Positions 27,787 to 35,640 of a stretch of DNA of 62,955 nt are shown here, piece by piece; position 1 is the first letter of the stretch, and the number at the start of each line of letters is the position of its first letter. Where the stretch lies: contig NZ_JAAKZC010000012.1 of assembly GCF_015230015.1 (NCBI RefSeq), positions 1-62,955 of the forward strand. The letters run 5' to 3'. Made by a program: the position numbers and the translations under genes. This DNA is from Campylobacter concisus. Its GTDB lineage: Bacteria > Campylobacterota > Campylobacteria > Campylobacterales > Campylobacteraceae. The notes under the pieces are model-generated. The model was not told the DNA's origin. It saw nothing but the letters and a program-made list of their open reading frames with translations, and made no database searches.

Positions 27787-29244
27787 TTACCTTTTGACAT
27801 ATTCTTTAACTTCATAATATTTTAGAAGTTTGTTTGTTAAATCTTTTATCAACTCGTTGTTTTTAAGCATTACAACATTTTGTTGTGTTATTTGCTTATA
27901 GTTGTTATTTATATTGTTAGTAAGCAATCTTTGTTCCAAAATATCGTACACTACGGCTTTGTCATCTAATATAACATAACCTTTTGTGTTGTTAGTGTCA
28001 AAAAGTTGAGATACAAAAGCTCTTGTATCACTCTCATTTAAGCCCGCAATAGAGCCATTTACCTCTCTGCTAACAAAGCCAACATCTGTGCCTTTAAAGT
28101 TTTGTAGAGTATCTTTTGCTTTTGCTGTTAAAATTTCTTTTTCTTTTTTACTTTTATAAATTTCAAGCACATTAGCTCTTGCTTGTTCAAAGCTCATAGG
28201 TTGTGGAGGAGTTATACTTTTTATTCTAGCTATCAAATAGCCATCTTTGTAGATAAATGGTTTTATCACTTCGCCAACTTTTGCGCCCTTTATCTCATCA
28301 AGTGAAAAAGTAGCGTTGTCTTCATTTACACTTATAAAACCATTAGTTGCAAGTTCAGCTTTTTTAACAGCGACATACTTTTCTAAAGCATTAGTTTTGC
28401 TTTGCTCTATGTTGTAGTCTTTATTAACCTCAGCTTTTACCTCGCTAAAAGGTTTTATCTTGTCATCAGAACCCTTATATTTATCTTGGTTCTCGTTATA
28501 GTAAGATTTTAAAACGCTTTCATTTGCGTCGCTTTTTTCTGACTCGACAAAGTATGTATCTATACCATAAAGTGTCTTTGTCATATAGTTATTTTTATTT
28601 ATCTCCCAAAGATCTTTTAGCTCTTTCTCATCTACCTTGATCTCGTTTTGATCAGCATTTACTATTTGCACAGCTAATTTATCTTGCATGAAAAAGCTAG
28701 CTTCCATCATGGCGATATCTTCTTTGCTTGCAGGTAAATTTAAAATAGTTCTAAGTTTGTCTAGTAAGATAGTTAGCTTTAGATTATCTTCAAAATCAGT
28801 TGGGTTTATCCTGGCTCTTCTTAGCACATCATAGTATAAATTTTTGTCAAAAACGCCGTCTTTTTGAAATGTTGGATCGACGATTATATATTTTAAAACA
28901 TCATCTTTATTAACACTTAGACCGATGTCGTCTGCAAAATTTAATAGTAAATTTTCTTGGATAGCAGCTTGAAGTGCAGCATTTTCTAAGCCTAACTCTT
29001 CAGCTTTTTCTTGAGTTAGTTTGCCTTCAAATACGTTATTGTAGTACTGATAAAGTCTATCGTATTTTTGTTGCAACTCTTGAACGCTTATGTTTCTATG
29101 TCCTACTTTAGCTACTGAAGTAGCTCTGTTGCTGTTTAGATCGTATGCGCCCCAGCCGACAAAACCAGCACCGACAAAGGCTATCGTGCTTACCCAAATT
29201 GTCACGACTAGGTATTTTTTATGTTTTTGCATCCAAGATAACAT
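27787..29244 (-). CDS. ppiD: Periplasmic PpiD/SurA-type folding factor
   Basis: 485 residues. One N-terminal TM anchor (about 11-32), a SurA_N-like chaperone region (about 36-190), a parvulin-like stretch (about 230-350, weakly conserved, with IKPFIYKDGYLIARI), and a C-terminal region. PpiD proteins sit at the Sec translocon exit and assist folding of exported proteins; here the prolyl-isomerase core looks degenerate, as in many PpiDs. First gene of ppiD-ftsA-ftsZ. A TAAAAT -10 candidate lies at 29284-29289 on the minus strand. Confidence 0.88.
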   Translation of the reverse strand: MLSWMQKHKKYLVVTIWVSTIAFVGAGFVGWGAYDLNSNRATSVAKVGHRNISVQELQQKYDRLYQYYNNVFEGKLTQEKAEELGLENAALQAAIQENLLLNFADDIGLSVNKDDVLKYIIVDPTFQKDGVFDKNLYYDVLRRARINPTDFEDNLKLTILLDKLRTILNLPASKEDIAMMEASFFMQDKLAVQIVNADQNEIKVDEKELKDLWEINKNNYMTKTLYGIDTYFVESEKSDANESVLKSYYNENQDKYKGSDDKIKPFSEVKAEVNKDYNIEQSKTNALEKYVAVKKAELATNGFISVNEDNATFSLDEIKGAKVGEVIKPFIYKDGYLIARIKSITPPQPMSFEQARANVLEIYKSKKEKEILTAKAKDTLQNFKGTDVGFVSREVNGSIAGLNESDTRAFVSQLFDTNNTKGYVILDDKAVVYDILEQRLLTNNINNNYKQITQQNVVMLKNNELIKDLTNKLLKYYEVKEYVKR

Positions 29245-29383
29245 TAAGTTCTTCCTTTAAAATACTAACAAAGCTTGTGCGATATTTTATAGAAATTTGG
29301 CTTAAATAAGCTTAAAATGGGGCTTTATAAAAACGTTTCTTGCTAAATTTTTACTAACATTTTTTATCTTTGTTAGCAAAAAT

Positions 29384-29971
29384 TTAAATGCTAAAATTGC
29401 TGTAATCACCAGTAAAATGAAGCAGTTTGCAGCTATTTTCTAACAAAGCTATATCTTTTGCAAGTAGCTGAGGACTCCTGCTATACGCGTAAACGCCGTA
29501 TCCTTTGATCACGACGACGTTAGTGTTTTTCTCTATCATCGCTCTATAAATTTCTGTCTCAGCACGCTCATACCAGTCGTCAAACTGCTTTGGATCATAG
29601 ACTAAAATTTCATTAAATCTCATGCATCCAAAATAGTCTTTTGGTGCGATCTTTTCATGTTTCATTGCATAAGCTGTCACGTATGGAGGCATGGCGTAGC
29701 AGACAAATTTTGCTTCATTTATGTTTTTGTAGATGTTTAAGTGTATATCAGCATCTAAGCTTGCATCATTCCATCGGTAGTCTTTTTTTGATGAAAGAAG
29801 CGTTAGATCACTATCTTGCAAGTCGTCAAAAATGGCACTTTGCTTGTTGATGATAAATTGATTTTTTTCTACTCTTGCCGAGATAGAACCATGAAAAACA
29901 CCAAAAAAATTCTTTCTAAACATCGAAAGAGATATCTTTTTTATCTCATTTGTTGAGTGCAATAAGTCCAT
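29384..29971 (-). CDS. Class II aldolase/adducin-fold protein lacking the metal ligands
   Basis: 195 residues with the class II aldolase/adducin fold: FHGSISARV (26-34) as phosphate loop, SLDADIHLNIY (71-81), PPYVTAYA (95-102), VVIKGYGVYAYSRS (153-166). In true enzymes these segments carry a catalytic Glu and three zinc His. Here the Glu position is Asp73 and the His positions are Tyr92, Met94 and Tyr158. A metal-dependent aldol reaction is therefore unlikely; a structural, binding or adducin-like role is possible. It stands alone between ppiD and rsmH. Confidence 0.8.
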   Translation of the reverse strand: MDLLHSTNEIKKISLSMFRKNFFGVFHGSISARVEKNQFIINKQSAIFDDLQDSDLTLLSSKKDYRWNDASLDADIHLNIYKNINEAKFVCYAMPPYVTAYAMKHEKIAPKDYFGCMRFNEILVYDPKQFDDWYERAETEIYRAMIEKNTNVVVIKGYGVYAYSRSPQLLAKDIALLENSCKLLHFTGDYSNFSI

Positions 29972-30097
29972 TTTTTCTCCTATGTTTGGGTGATTATATT
30001 TAAGCTATCTTAAAATTTGTGTAAAATTTTATGTAATGATAGCTTTTTAAGTAAAATTTCGATAAATTTTCACACTAATTTCATTAAAGAGGCAGCG

Positions 30098-31021
30098 TTG
30101 CAAAGTCCGCATATTAGCGTTTTACTTGACGAAGTTTTATCTTTTTTTAAAGATTTGCGTGGAAATTTTATAGATTGCACGCTTGGATATGCTGGACACT
30201 CTAGTGCCATTTTGTCTCAAAATGAAAATTTAAATTTGATCGCTTGCGACAAAGACAACGAAGCTATAAATTTCTCGCTCAAAAAACTTGAGCCATTTGG
30301 CTGTAGAGTAAAAATTTATAAGAGCAATTTCTCTGAGCTTATTAGCAAACTTAGCGGCGATGAAATTTTAAATGTTAGAGCAATTTTAGCTGATATTGGC
30401 GTTAGCTCTTTACAGATAGATAAAGATGATAGAGGCTTTAGCATCGGCTCAAGCATGCTTGATATGCGTATGGATAAAGAGCGAAGTTTTAGCGCCTATG
30501 ACGTTGTAAATGACTACTCGTTTGATGAGTTAGTTAGGATTTTTAGGGACTACGGCGAGCTAAAAAATGCTTCTGGGATCGCAAACAAGATAATAAATGC
30601 TAGAAATTTAGCCAAGATAACGAGCGCAAAAGAGCTAGCAAATTTGATCGGCACAGCTCAGATAAAAGGGCGCGGTGTTAGCCCTGCGATACTGGCGTTT
30701 CAGGCGATCAGGATAGAGGTAAATGGCGAGCTAGACGAGCTAACAAATTTGCTTGATAGTATAGAAAATGGTGGTTTTAAAGATTGCTTAGTGGCGATCA
30801 TAACATTTCACTCACTTGAAGATAGGATCGTAAAAGAGCGCTTCAAAAAGTGGGCAAACAGCTGTATCTGCCCGCCTGGTATCTACCGATGCGAGTGCGG
30901 AAATAACCATGAACTGGGCGAAATTTTAACCAAAAAGCCACTAACAGCAAGCCAAAGTGAGCTAGCGCAAAATTCACGAAGTAAGAGCGCAAAACTGCGT
31001 GTTTTTAAGATAAAGGGATAA
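30098..31021 (+). CDS. rsmH: 16S rRNA m4C1402 methyltransferase RsmH
   Basis: 307 residues from the TTG at 30098 (QSPHISVLLDEVLSFF), the usual RsmH N-terminus, with AAAGAGG just upstream. The frame is open to an ATG at 30017, but those 27 extra residues do not fit the family. Motifs: IDCTLGYAGHS (SAM site), ILADIGVSSLQID, MLDMRMD, and ITFHSLEDRIVKERF. It methylates N4 of C1402 in the decoding centre. Known in C. jejuni next to ppiD-ftsA-ftsZ. Confidence 0.93.
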   Translation: MQSPHISVLLDEVLSFFKDLRGNFIDCTLGYAGHSSAILSQNENLNLIACDKDNEAINFSLKKLEPFGCRVKIYKSNFSELISKLSGDEILNVRAILADIGVSSLQIDKDDRGFSIGSSMLDMRMDKERSFSAYDVVNDYSFDELVRIFRDYGELKNASGIANKIINARNLAKITSAKELANLIGTAQIKGRGVSPAILAFQAIRIEVNGELDELTNLLDSIENGGFKDCLVAIITFHSLEDRIVKERFKKWANSCICPPGIYRCECGNNHELGEILTKKPLTASQSELAQNSRSKSAKLRVFKIKG

Positions 31022-31023
31022 AG

Positions 31024-31317
31024 ATGCAAGAAAAAGAAGAGCTGCTAACACTTCACGACGAGGAGCAAAAACGTGAGGTAAATTTAAGCTTTAAGACGCT
31101 AGTGATGGTCTATCTGGCGGTTTTTATTGCACTAGCTCTATTTTTGCCAAAAATTTACATAGCAAATCAAATTTATTATATAAGTAGAGATATCGCCGAC
31201 ATAAGTGGCAAAAGAGATATGCTTCTTGAAGAAAACAGAGCTCTTAGTATAAAGCTTGAAAATTTGCGTTATAAAAATCAAATTTTAAACAATATGCAAG
31301 AGCGTCAATGGAAATAA
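31024..31317 (+). CDS. FtsL-like bitopic membrane protein
   Basis: 97 residues: cytoplasmic N-terminus of about 24, one TM helix (about 25-43), then a periplasmic heptad-rich coiled coil (KRDMLLEENRALSIKLENL). This size and topology, immediately after rsmH (2 nt), match FtsL, the divisome scaffold that pairs with FtsB and FtsQ. Sequence identity of FtsL proteins is low, so the call rests on topology and context. It overlaps the next gene by 10 nt. Confidence 0.65.
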   Translation: MQEKEELLTLHDEEQKREVNLSFKTLVMVYLAVFIALALFLPKIYIANQIYYISRDIADISGKRDMLLEENRALSIKLENLRYKNQILNNMQERQWK

Positions 31318-33257
31318 TCAAGAAATTTAAAAGTTTCATCCACCACTACGACCCTGCAAATTTCCAGCTCATCTACTCGCTAAAAGCTGCCACGACTATC
31401 GCCTTTAACTGCTTTTTGTGCTTTCACTTCTTTCATCTAAGTGGCGCCATCATGGCTGTAAATATCACGATGGGCATCTTCTTTCTTGGTGAGCTTGAGT
31501 GCAAAGATAGGAGCAAATTTGCCTTTTTGCTACTTTATATTGCACTTTCTTGCGCTTTTATGCCCTTTGTTGATCCATTTATCAGCCTTGGCGCTTGGCT
31601 CTCGCTTATCGTATTTGTCTGGATATTTGTGGTAGGCATTAGCCAAATTTATAGCTCAAATTTAAACAAAATTTTACTCGCCGTAAATGCAACAGGGCTA
31701 GTTGCTTTTGTGACAAAGGCCGCAGTTGGGCTAAATGTGGTTGAAAGCATCGGCGGACTTATCTTGGCTGGCGTGCTAAGCATCATCATAAAATTTGAAA
31801 ACTTTGGCAAATACGGCAAATTTACTAAAAAGAGCATCAGCTTCTTGTTAGATAACGCCATTTTGTCGAGTAAGGCGCTTGGCACGAGCCATTTTTACGC
31901 AAGTATCGCAGATTTGATGAGTTTGATTGATAAATCAAAAGAAATTTTTGCAAACAAAAGCCTAAAGATAAAAGATGTTAAGCTAGTTAGAAATCAAGCC
32001 AAGGCGCTATTTTATTTTTATAAAGTTGAAGAGATCGCTCTTTTGCTTCGAACATTAGGCGCTTCGTTTGAAAGGATCGATGATAAAGCACTTTTAAATG
32101 AGGTAAAAAATGAGATCGCTTACAATCTTTTTGAGCTTAAAAAAATTTTCAAAAATCAAACTCCAAAGCTAAAATTTGAAGCGCTAAATTTAGCCAAAAA
32201 CTCAAATTTTAAAATTTTTGCAAGCTCGCTTGGCGTGCTATATGATAAATTTTTACTTATAAAAGATGGCGGCGAGGATAAGCTCTCGTTTAATAACACA
32301 AAAAAGATCACGCTAAAAGAGGCGTTTAAAAAGATAAATTTAAAAAATGAAGTATTAAAAGAGTCTTTAAGGCTTGCCATTTGTATGTCGCTAGCTATTT
32401 TTATAGCGCAAGCTTTGCATATAAACCATGGAATTTGGATCGCCATAGCGGTGATGAGCCTAAACAAAAGCGACGAAGATGCTTTAAAAAATGCAGGCAG
32501 AGATAGCCTTCTTGGCGGGGTTATCGGCTTTTTTATCTCGCTTGTTTTTGTGAAATTTATGGGTGAATCATATGCATTTTACGTGGTTGTCTTTATCGGT
32601 ATGTTTTTGGTTTATTATCTTAAAGCCTACAAACAAATCGTCTTTGCAACGGCTTTTATGTTTGAATTTACATCCATTTTTTCGCTTATAAAAAGAGACT
32701 TTTTAGCCCTTATGGTCGATAGATTGCTCGACGTGGCGGCTGGCTTTGTGATAGTTTTTGCCGCATATTTGCTAACTAGAAAAAATGACTATACTAAGGT
32801 AAAAGATAGCTTAAGTGATGTCTTGATAGGTTTTAGAAAATTAGTGCAAATTTCTCTAAATGAGTCAAACAAAGATGCTTTTAGCACGGATGAAAAAGAG
32901 ATTTTAAGCTCGCTAAATGAGCTAAACTACGCTATAAAAGTTAGTAAAAATTTAGACGATGATAATATAAAAAATGCAAAATTTATAGCTAGCAAGCTTG
33001 ATGATATAAATAGCGATCTGATTAAGCTTAGAAATTATCTGAATTTAGATGAGCTAAAAGAGAAAAACGCCTTGCAAAATGATGTAAAAATCATCTCAGA
33101 TAGGTTTTTAATGCTAGATAAAAAGATTAAAAAGCTTCCATATTATTTCATAAGTGAGATAGAAACGAAGCTGCTTTGCAAAGACGAAAACGCTCAAAAG
33201 CTAATTTTACGAGTTGCTTTAGGGCAAAGTGAAATTTACTCAGCGCTCTCTTTTTGA
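31308..33257 (+). CDS. FUSC family inner-membrane exporter-like protein
   Basis: 649 residues with two membrane domains (about 28-160 and 350-485), each of about six helices, and two soluble regions. The second domain begins LRLAICMSLAIFIAQALHINHGIWIAIAVMSL, typical of FUSC/YccS/AaeB proteins, which export aromatic acids or similar compounds. Substrate unknown. Its last 22 nt overlap the 3' end of the convergent gene. Confidence 0.8.
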   Translation: MEIIKKFKSFIHHYDPANFQLIYSLKAATTIAFNCFLCFHFFHLSGAIMAVNITMGIFFLGELECKDRSKFAFLLLYIALSCAFMPFVDPFISLGAWLSLIVFVWIFVVGISQIYSSNLNKILLAVNATGLVAFVTKAAVGLNVVESIGGLILAGVLSIIIKFENFGKYGKFTKKSISFLLDNAILSSKALGTSHFYASIADLMSLIDKSKEIFANKSLKIKDVKLVRNQAKALFYFYKVEEIALLLRTLGASFERIDDKALLNEVKNEIAYNLFELKKIFKNQTPKLKFEALNLAKNSNFKIFASSLGVLYDKFLLIKDGGEDKLSFNNTKKITLKEAFKKINLKNEVLKESLRLAICMSLAIFIAQALHINHGIWIAIAVMSLNKSDEDALKNAGRDSLLGGVIGFFISLVFVKFMGESYAFYVVVFIGMFLVYYLKAYKQIVFATAFMFEFTSIFSLIKRDFLALMVDRLLDVAAGFVIVFAAYLLTRKNDYTKVKDSLSDVLIGFRKLVQISLNESNKDAFSTDEKEILSSLNELNYAIKVSKNLDDDNIKNAKFIASKLDDINSDLIKLRNYLNLDELKEKNALQNDVKIISDRFLMLDKKIKKLPYYFISEIETKLLCKDENAQKLILRVALGQSEIYSALSF

Positions 33258-33742
33258 GAGATTAGCTTTTCATATATATATTGTTCTAAATCTTTTTTTG
33301 AAACGTCATTTTTAAGAGCGGTGTTGTAAATTTCTTCAACTTTGTTTGAATACTTTTCATATCCAAAATATGGAAAATGCACGCTCCAAGCCTTTTTTAT
33401 AAGATCCAAGCTTATCTCTCTTCTTGCCCAAACCTTAAACATATCAAAACCGATAAAGACAGCTGAAGTGACGATCGTGGTTGCTATTATCGAGATGTGA
33501 GCGTCAGTATTTGCTAAAAAGTGATGCGTGATGATGAGAAGCGGAAATAAGACAACAAAACATATTAGTGCGTAAATTTGGTAGAGCTTCACGTGGTTAA
33601 ATCTAAAATTTAGCTTTGCGCCATCAACTAGCATACCTTCGTTAAAAAGGGCATTTGCTTCTAGCAAATCTCTAAATAAAACTGGCTGTTTTGATACGAA
33701 AAAAATATTTTTAATGATAGTGTTTCTTAGATTTTCTTTCAT
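33236..33742 (-). CDS. Hypothetical two-TM membrane protein
   Basis: 168 residues. Two TM helices (about 53-72 and 84-101) separate an N-terminal cytoplasmic segment from a C-terminal helical domain ending in acidic and basic helices (DVSKKDLEQYIYEKLISQ). I do not recognise the family. Convergent with the FUSC gene, with overlapping 3' ends. Confidence 0.55.
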   Translation of the reverse strand: MKENLRNTIIKNIFFVSKQPVLFRDLLEANALFNEGMLVDGAKLNFRFNHVKLYQIYALICFVVLFPLLIITHHFLANTDAHISIIATTIVTSAVFIGFDMFKVWARREISLDLIKKAWSVHFPYFGYEKYSNKVEEIYNTALKNDVSKKDLEQYIYEKLISQKESAE

Positions 33743-33815
33743 TTTTTATAGACTTTTTACCTTAAAAATTTCAGCTCATTGTATCTAAAAATCTATAAAT
33801 TCAAACAAAATTAGA

Positions 33816-33821
33816 TACAAT
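33816..33821 (+). promoter_or_regulatory. -10 box for the dat operon
   Basis: TACAAT 25 nt before the ATG at 33847, in an AT-rich stretch; AAGGAGC serves as ribosome site. It would drive the chain from the transaminase to the helicase. Confidence 0.45.
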
Positions 33822-33846
33822 TTGCACAAAATTTAAGGAGCTAAAA

Positions 33847-34713
33847 ATGGCAGATAAAGCTTTAGAAACGGTCTTTTTAAATGGCGAGTTTTTGCCAAAA
33901 GATGAGGCAAAAGTTAGTGCATTTGATAGAGGATTTATATTTGGCGATGGAATTTATGAAGTGGTGCCTGTGATAAATTCAAAAATGGTTGATAAAGAGG
34001 GCTTTTGGGCGAGGCTTGAGAGAAGCTTAAATGAGATAGATATAAGCCTACCTTACGAAAAAGATAAATTTGAAGCGATCTTAAATGAGATAATCGCCAA
34101 AAACGGCCTAAAAGAGGGCGGAATTTACATGCAAGTAACAAGAGGCGTGGCATTTAGAAATTTCTACTTTATGGAAAATTTAACCCCAAGCGTCTTTATC
34201 TTCTGCTATGAGAGCGAAATTCTAAACAACCAAGCTGCAAAAACAGGCATAAAAGTGGTAAGCGTCGAGGACATCAGGTGGAAAAGGCGTGACATCAAGT
34301 CTATCTCGCTACTAGCGCAGTGCTACGCTAAAAATGAGGCTCACAAAAAGGGTGCGGACGAAGGCTTTATGGTCGAAAACGGCTTTGTCACAGAGGGCTG
34401 TAGCTCGAGCGCCTTTATCATCAAAGATAAAACTCTTATCACTAAGCCACTTTCAAATGAAATTTTGCCAGGGATTCGTCGTATGAGGCTCTTAAGGATC
34501 GCTAAAGATATCGGACTAAAGATAGAGGAGCGTAAATTTAGCATGGACGAGGTTTATAGTGCTGATGAAGTCTTTATCTCGGCTGCTACGCTCATCCTTT
34601 TGCCAGTCATCTATGCTGACGGCAAGGCGATAAACGGCGCAAAAGTGGGCGAAATCTCAAGCAAACTTCGTGAAATTTATGCTAGCGAGCTTTTAAAAGA
34701 AGCCAGACTTTGA
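33847..34713 (+). CDS. dat: Class IV aminotransferase, D-amino-acid transaminase type
   Basis: 288 residues. A PLP enzyme of fold type IV: AFDRGFIFGDGIYEVV (25-40) is the substrate-side motif, Lys151 in RRDIKSISLL the likely Schiff-base lysine, and EGCSSSAFII plus the C-terminal EVFISAATLILLPV complete it. The Y-E-V and RWKRRDIKS pattern favours D-alanine/D-glutamate transaminase over branched-chain aminotransferase, which would feed peptidoglycan precursors. It overlaps the next start by 4 nt. Confidence 0.88.
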   Translation: MADKALETVFLNGEFLPKDEAKVSAFDRGFIFGDGIYEVVPVINSKMVDKEGFWARLERSLNEIDISLPYEKDKFEAILNEIIAKNGLKEGGIYMQVTRGVAFRNFYFMENLTPSVFIFCYESEILNNQAAKTGIKVVSVEDIRWKRRDIKSISLLAQCYAKNEAHKKGADEGFMVENGFVTEGCSSSAFIIKDKTLITKPLSNEILPGIRRMRLLRIAKDIGLKIEERKFSMDEVYSADEVFISAATLILLPVIYADGKAINGAKVGEISSKLREIYASELLKEARL

Positions 34714-35153
34714 GAGAAAAGCTCTTAATAAGCGCCTGTCTAGCTGGCATAAACTGCAAATTTAACGGCGAAAATAACCTTTTGGATAGAGGCGTTTTAG
34801 ATGAAATTTCAAAGAGGTATCATCTGCTTTTTGTCTGCCCAGAGGTTTTTGGCGGACTTAGCACGCCAAGAGAGCCAGCTGAGATGAAAGATGGCTTAGT
34901 TGTCACAAAAACAGCTAAAGATGTGAGCGAAAATTTCATAAACGGAGCTAAAATTTGCCTAAAGATAGCCAAGCTAAATGGCTGTAAAAAGGCTATTTTA
35001 AAAGCTAGAAGCCCAAGCTGCGGAAGTGGGCAAATTTATGATGGAAGCTTTAGCAAAAGGCTAATTTTTGGTGACGGCGTAGCGGCAAAACTGCTAAAAG
35101 AGAATGAAATTTTAGTTTTTAGCGAAGATGAGATAGGGCGGCTTGATGTTTGA
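34710..35153 (+). CDS. DUF523 protein
   Basis: 147 residues with DUF523 features: LISACLAGINCKFNG (6-20), FVCPEVFGGLSTPREPAE, and ILKARSPSCGSGQIYDG with conserved Cys residues suggestive of a metal or Fe-S site. Function is not established. Start is TTG at 34710, overlapping the dat stop (TTGA). Overlaps the next gene's ATG by 8 nt. Confidence 0.85.
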   Translation: MREKLLISACLAGINCKFNGENNLLDRGVLDEISKRYHLLFVCPEVFGGLSTPREPAEMKDGLVVTKTAKDVSENFINGAKICLKIAKLNGCKKAILKARSPSCGSGQIYDGSFSKRLIFGDGVAAKLLKENEILVFSEDEIGRLDV

Positions 35154-35640
35154 GAGGCTAAAAGATAACGTCTGGCTCGAGGTCGTCTTTAAATACATCA
35201 TCTTGTTGCTACTTTTTGTCTGTGTGGCGGGGCTTTTTGCAAGCGGCGTGCTCTTTTTAAAGGGAGAGATGAGCGAAAATTCGCTAAATTTGCACATTTT
35301 CTTTGGCTTTAGCTTGGTTGTTTTAACTATCATTCACAGCTACGTTAAGAAGAAAAAGCTAAAAAAGCTAACTCTTGAGTTTAAAAATATCTTAAAGCAT
35401 AAGCCAGTGCAGATGGACTGCAATACAACTAGGTTTTTAAACGCGCTAAATGATGTTAAAGTGGGCGAGCTTTCAAAGAAATTTGGCTCAGACATTGCAG
35501 AAATTTTAAGATCAAACGATATAAGGGTCAGGGATCAAAACGAGACGATGAAGCAAATTTGTAAAAACAACGATGAAAAGATGTTTTATATCTTTGTTTT
35601 GATCGTAGAAGCTATATTTAAGGATAAGGAAGAAATTTGA
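35146..35640 (+). CDS. Two-TM membrane protein, DUF4405-like
   Basis: 164 residues from the ATG at 35146 (a TTG at 35143 is also in frame). Two TM helices: about 14-38, and 49-66 with two His residues (HIFFGF ... IIHSY), the spacing seen in DUF4405/cytochrome-b-like helices, so heme binding is conceivable. The C-terminal half is soluble and helical. Family call is tentative. It overlaps both neighbours. Confidence 0.5.
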   Translation: MFERLKDNVWLEVVFKYIILLLLFVCVAGLFASGVLFLKGEMSENSLNLHIFFGFSLVVLTIIHSYVKKKKLKKLTLEFKNILKHKPVQMDCNTTRFLNALNDVKVGELSKKFGSDIAEILRSNDIRVRDQNETMKQICKNNDEKMFYIFVLIVEAIFKDKEEI

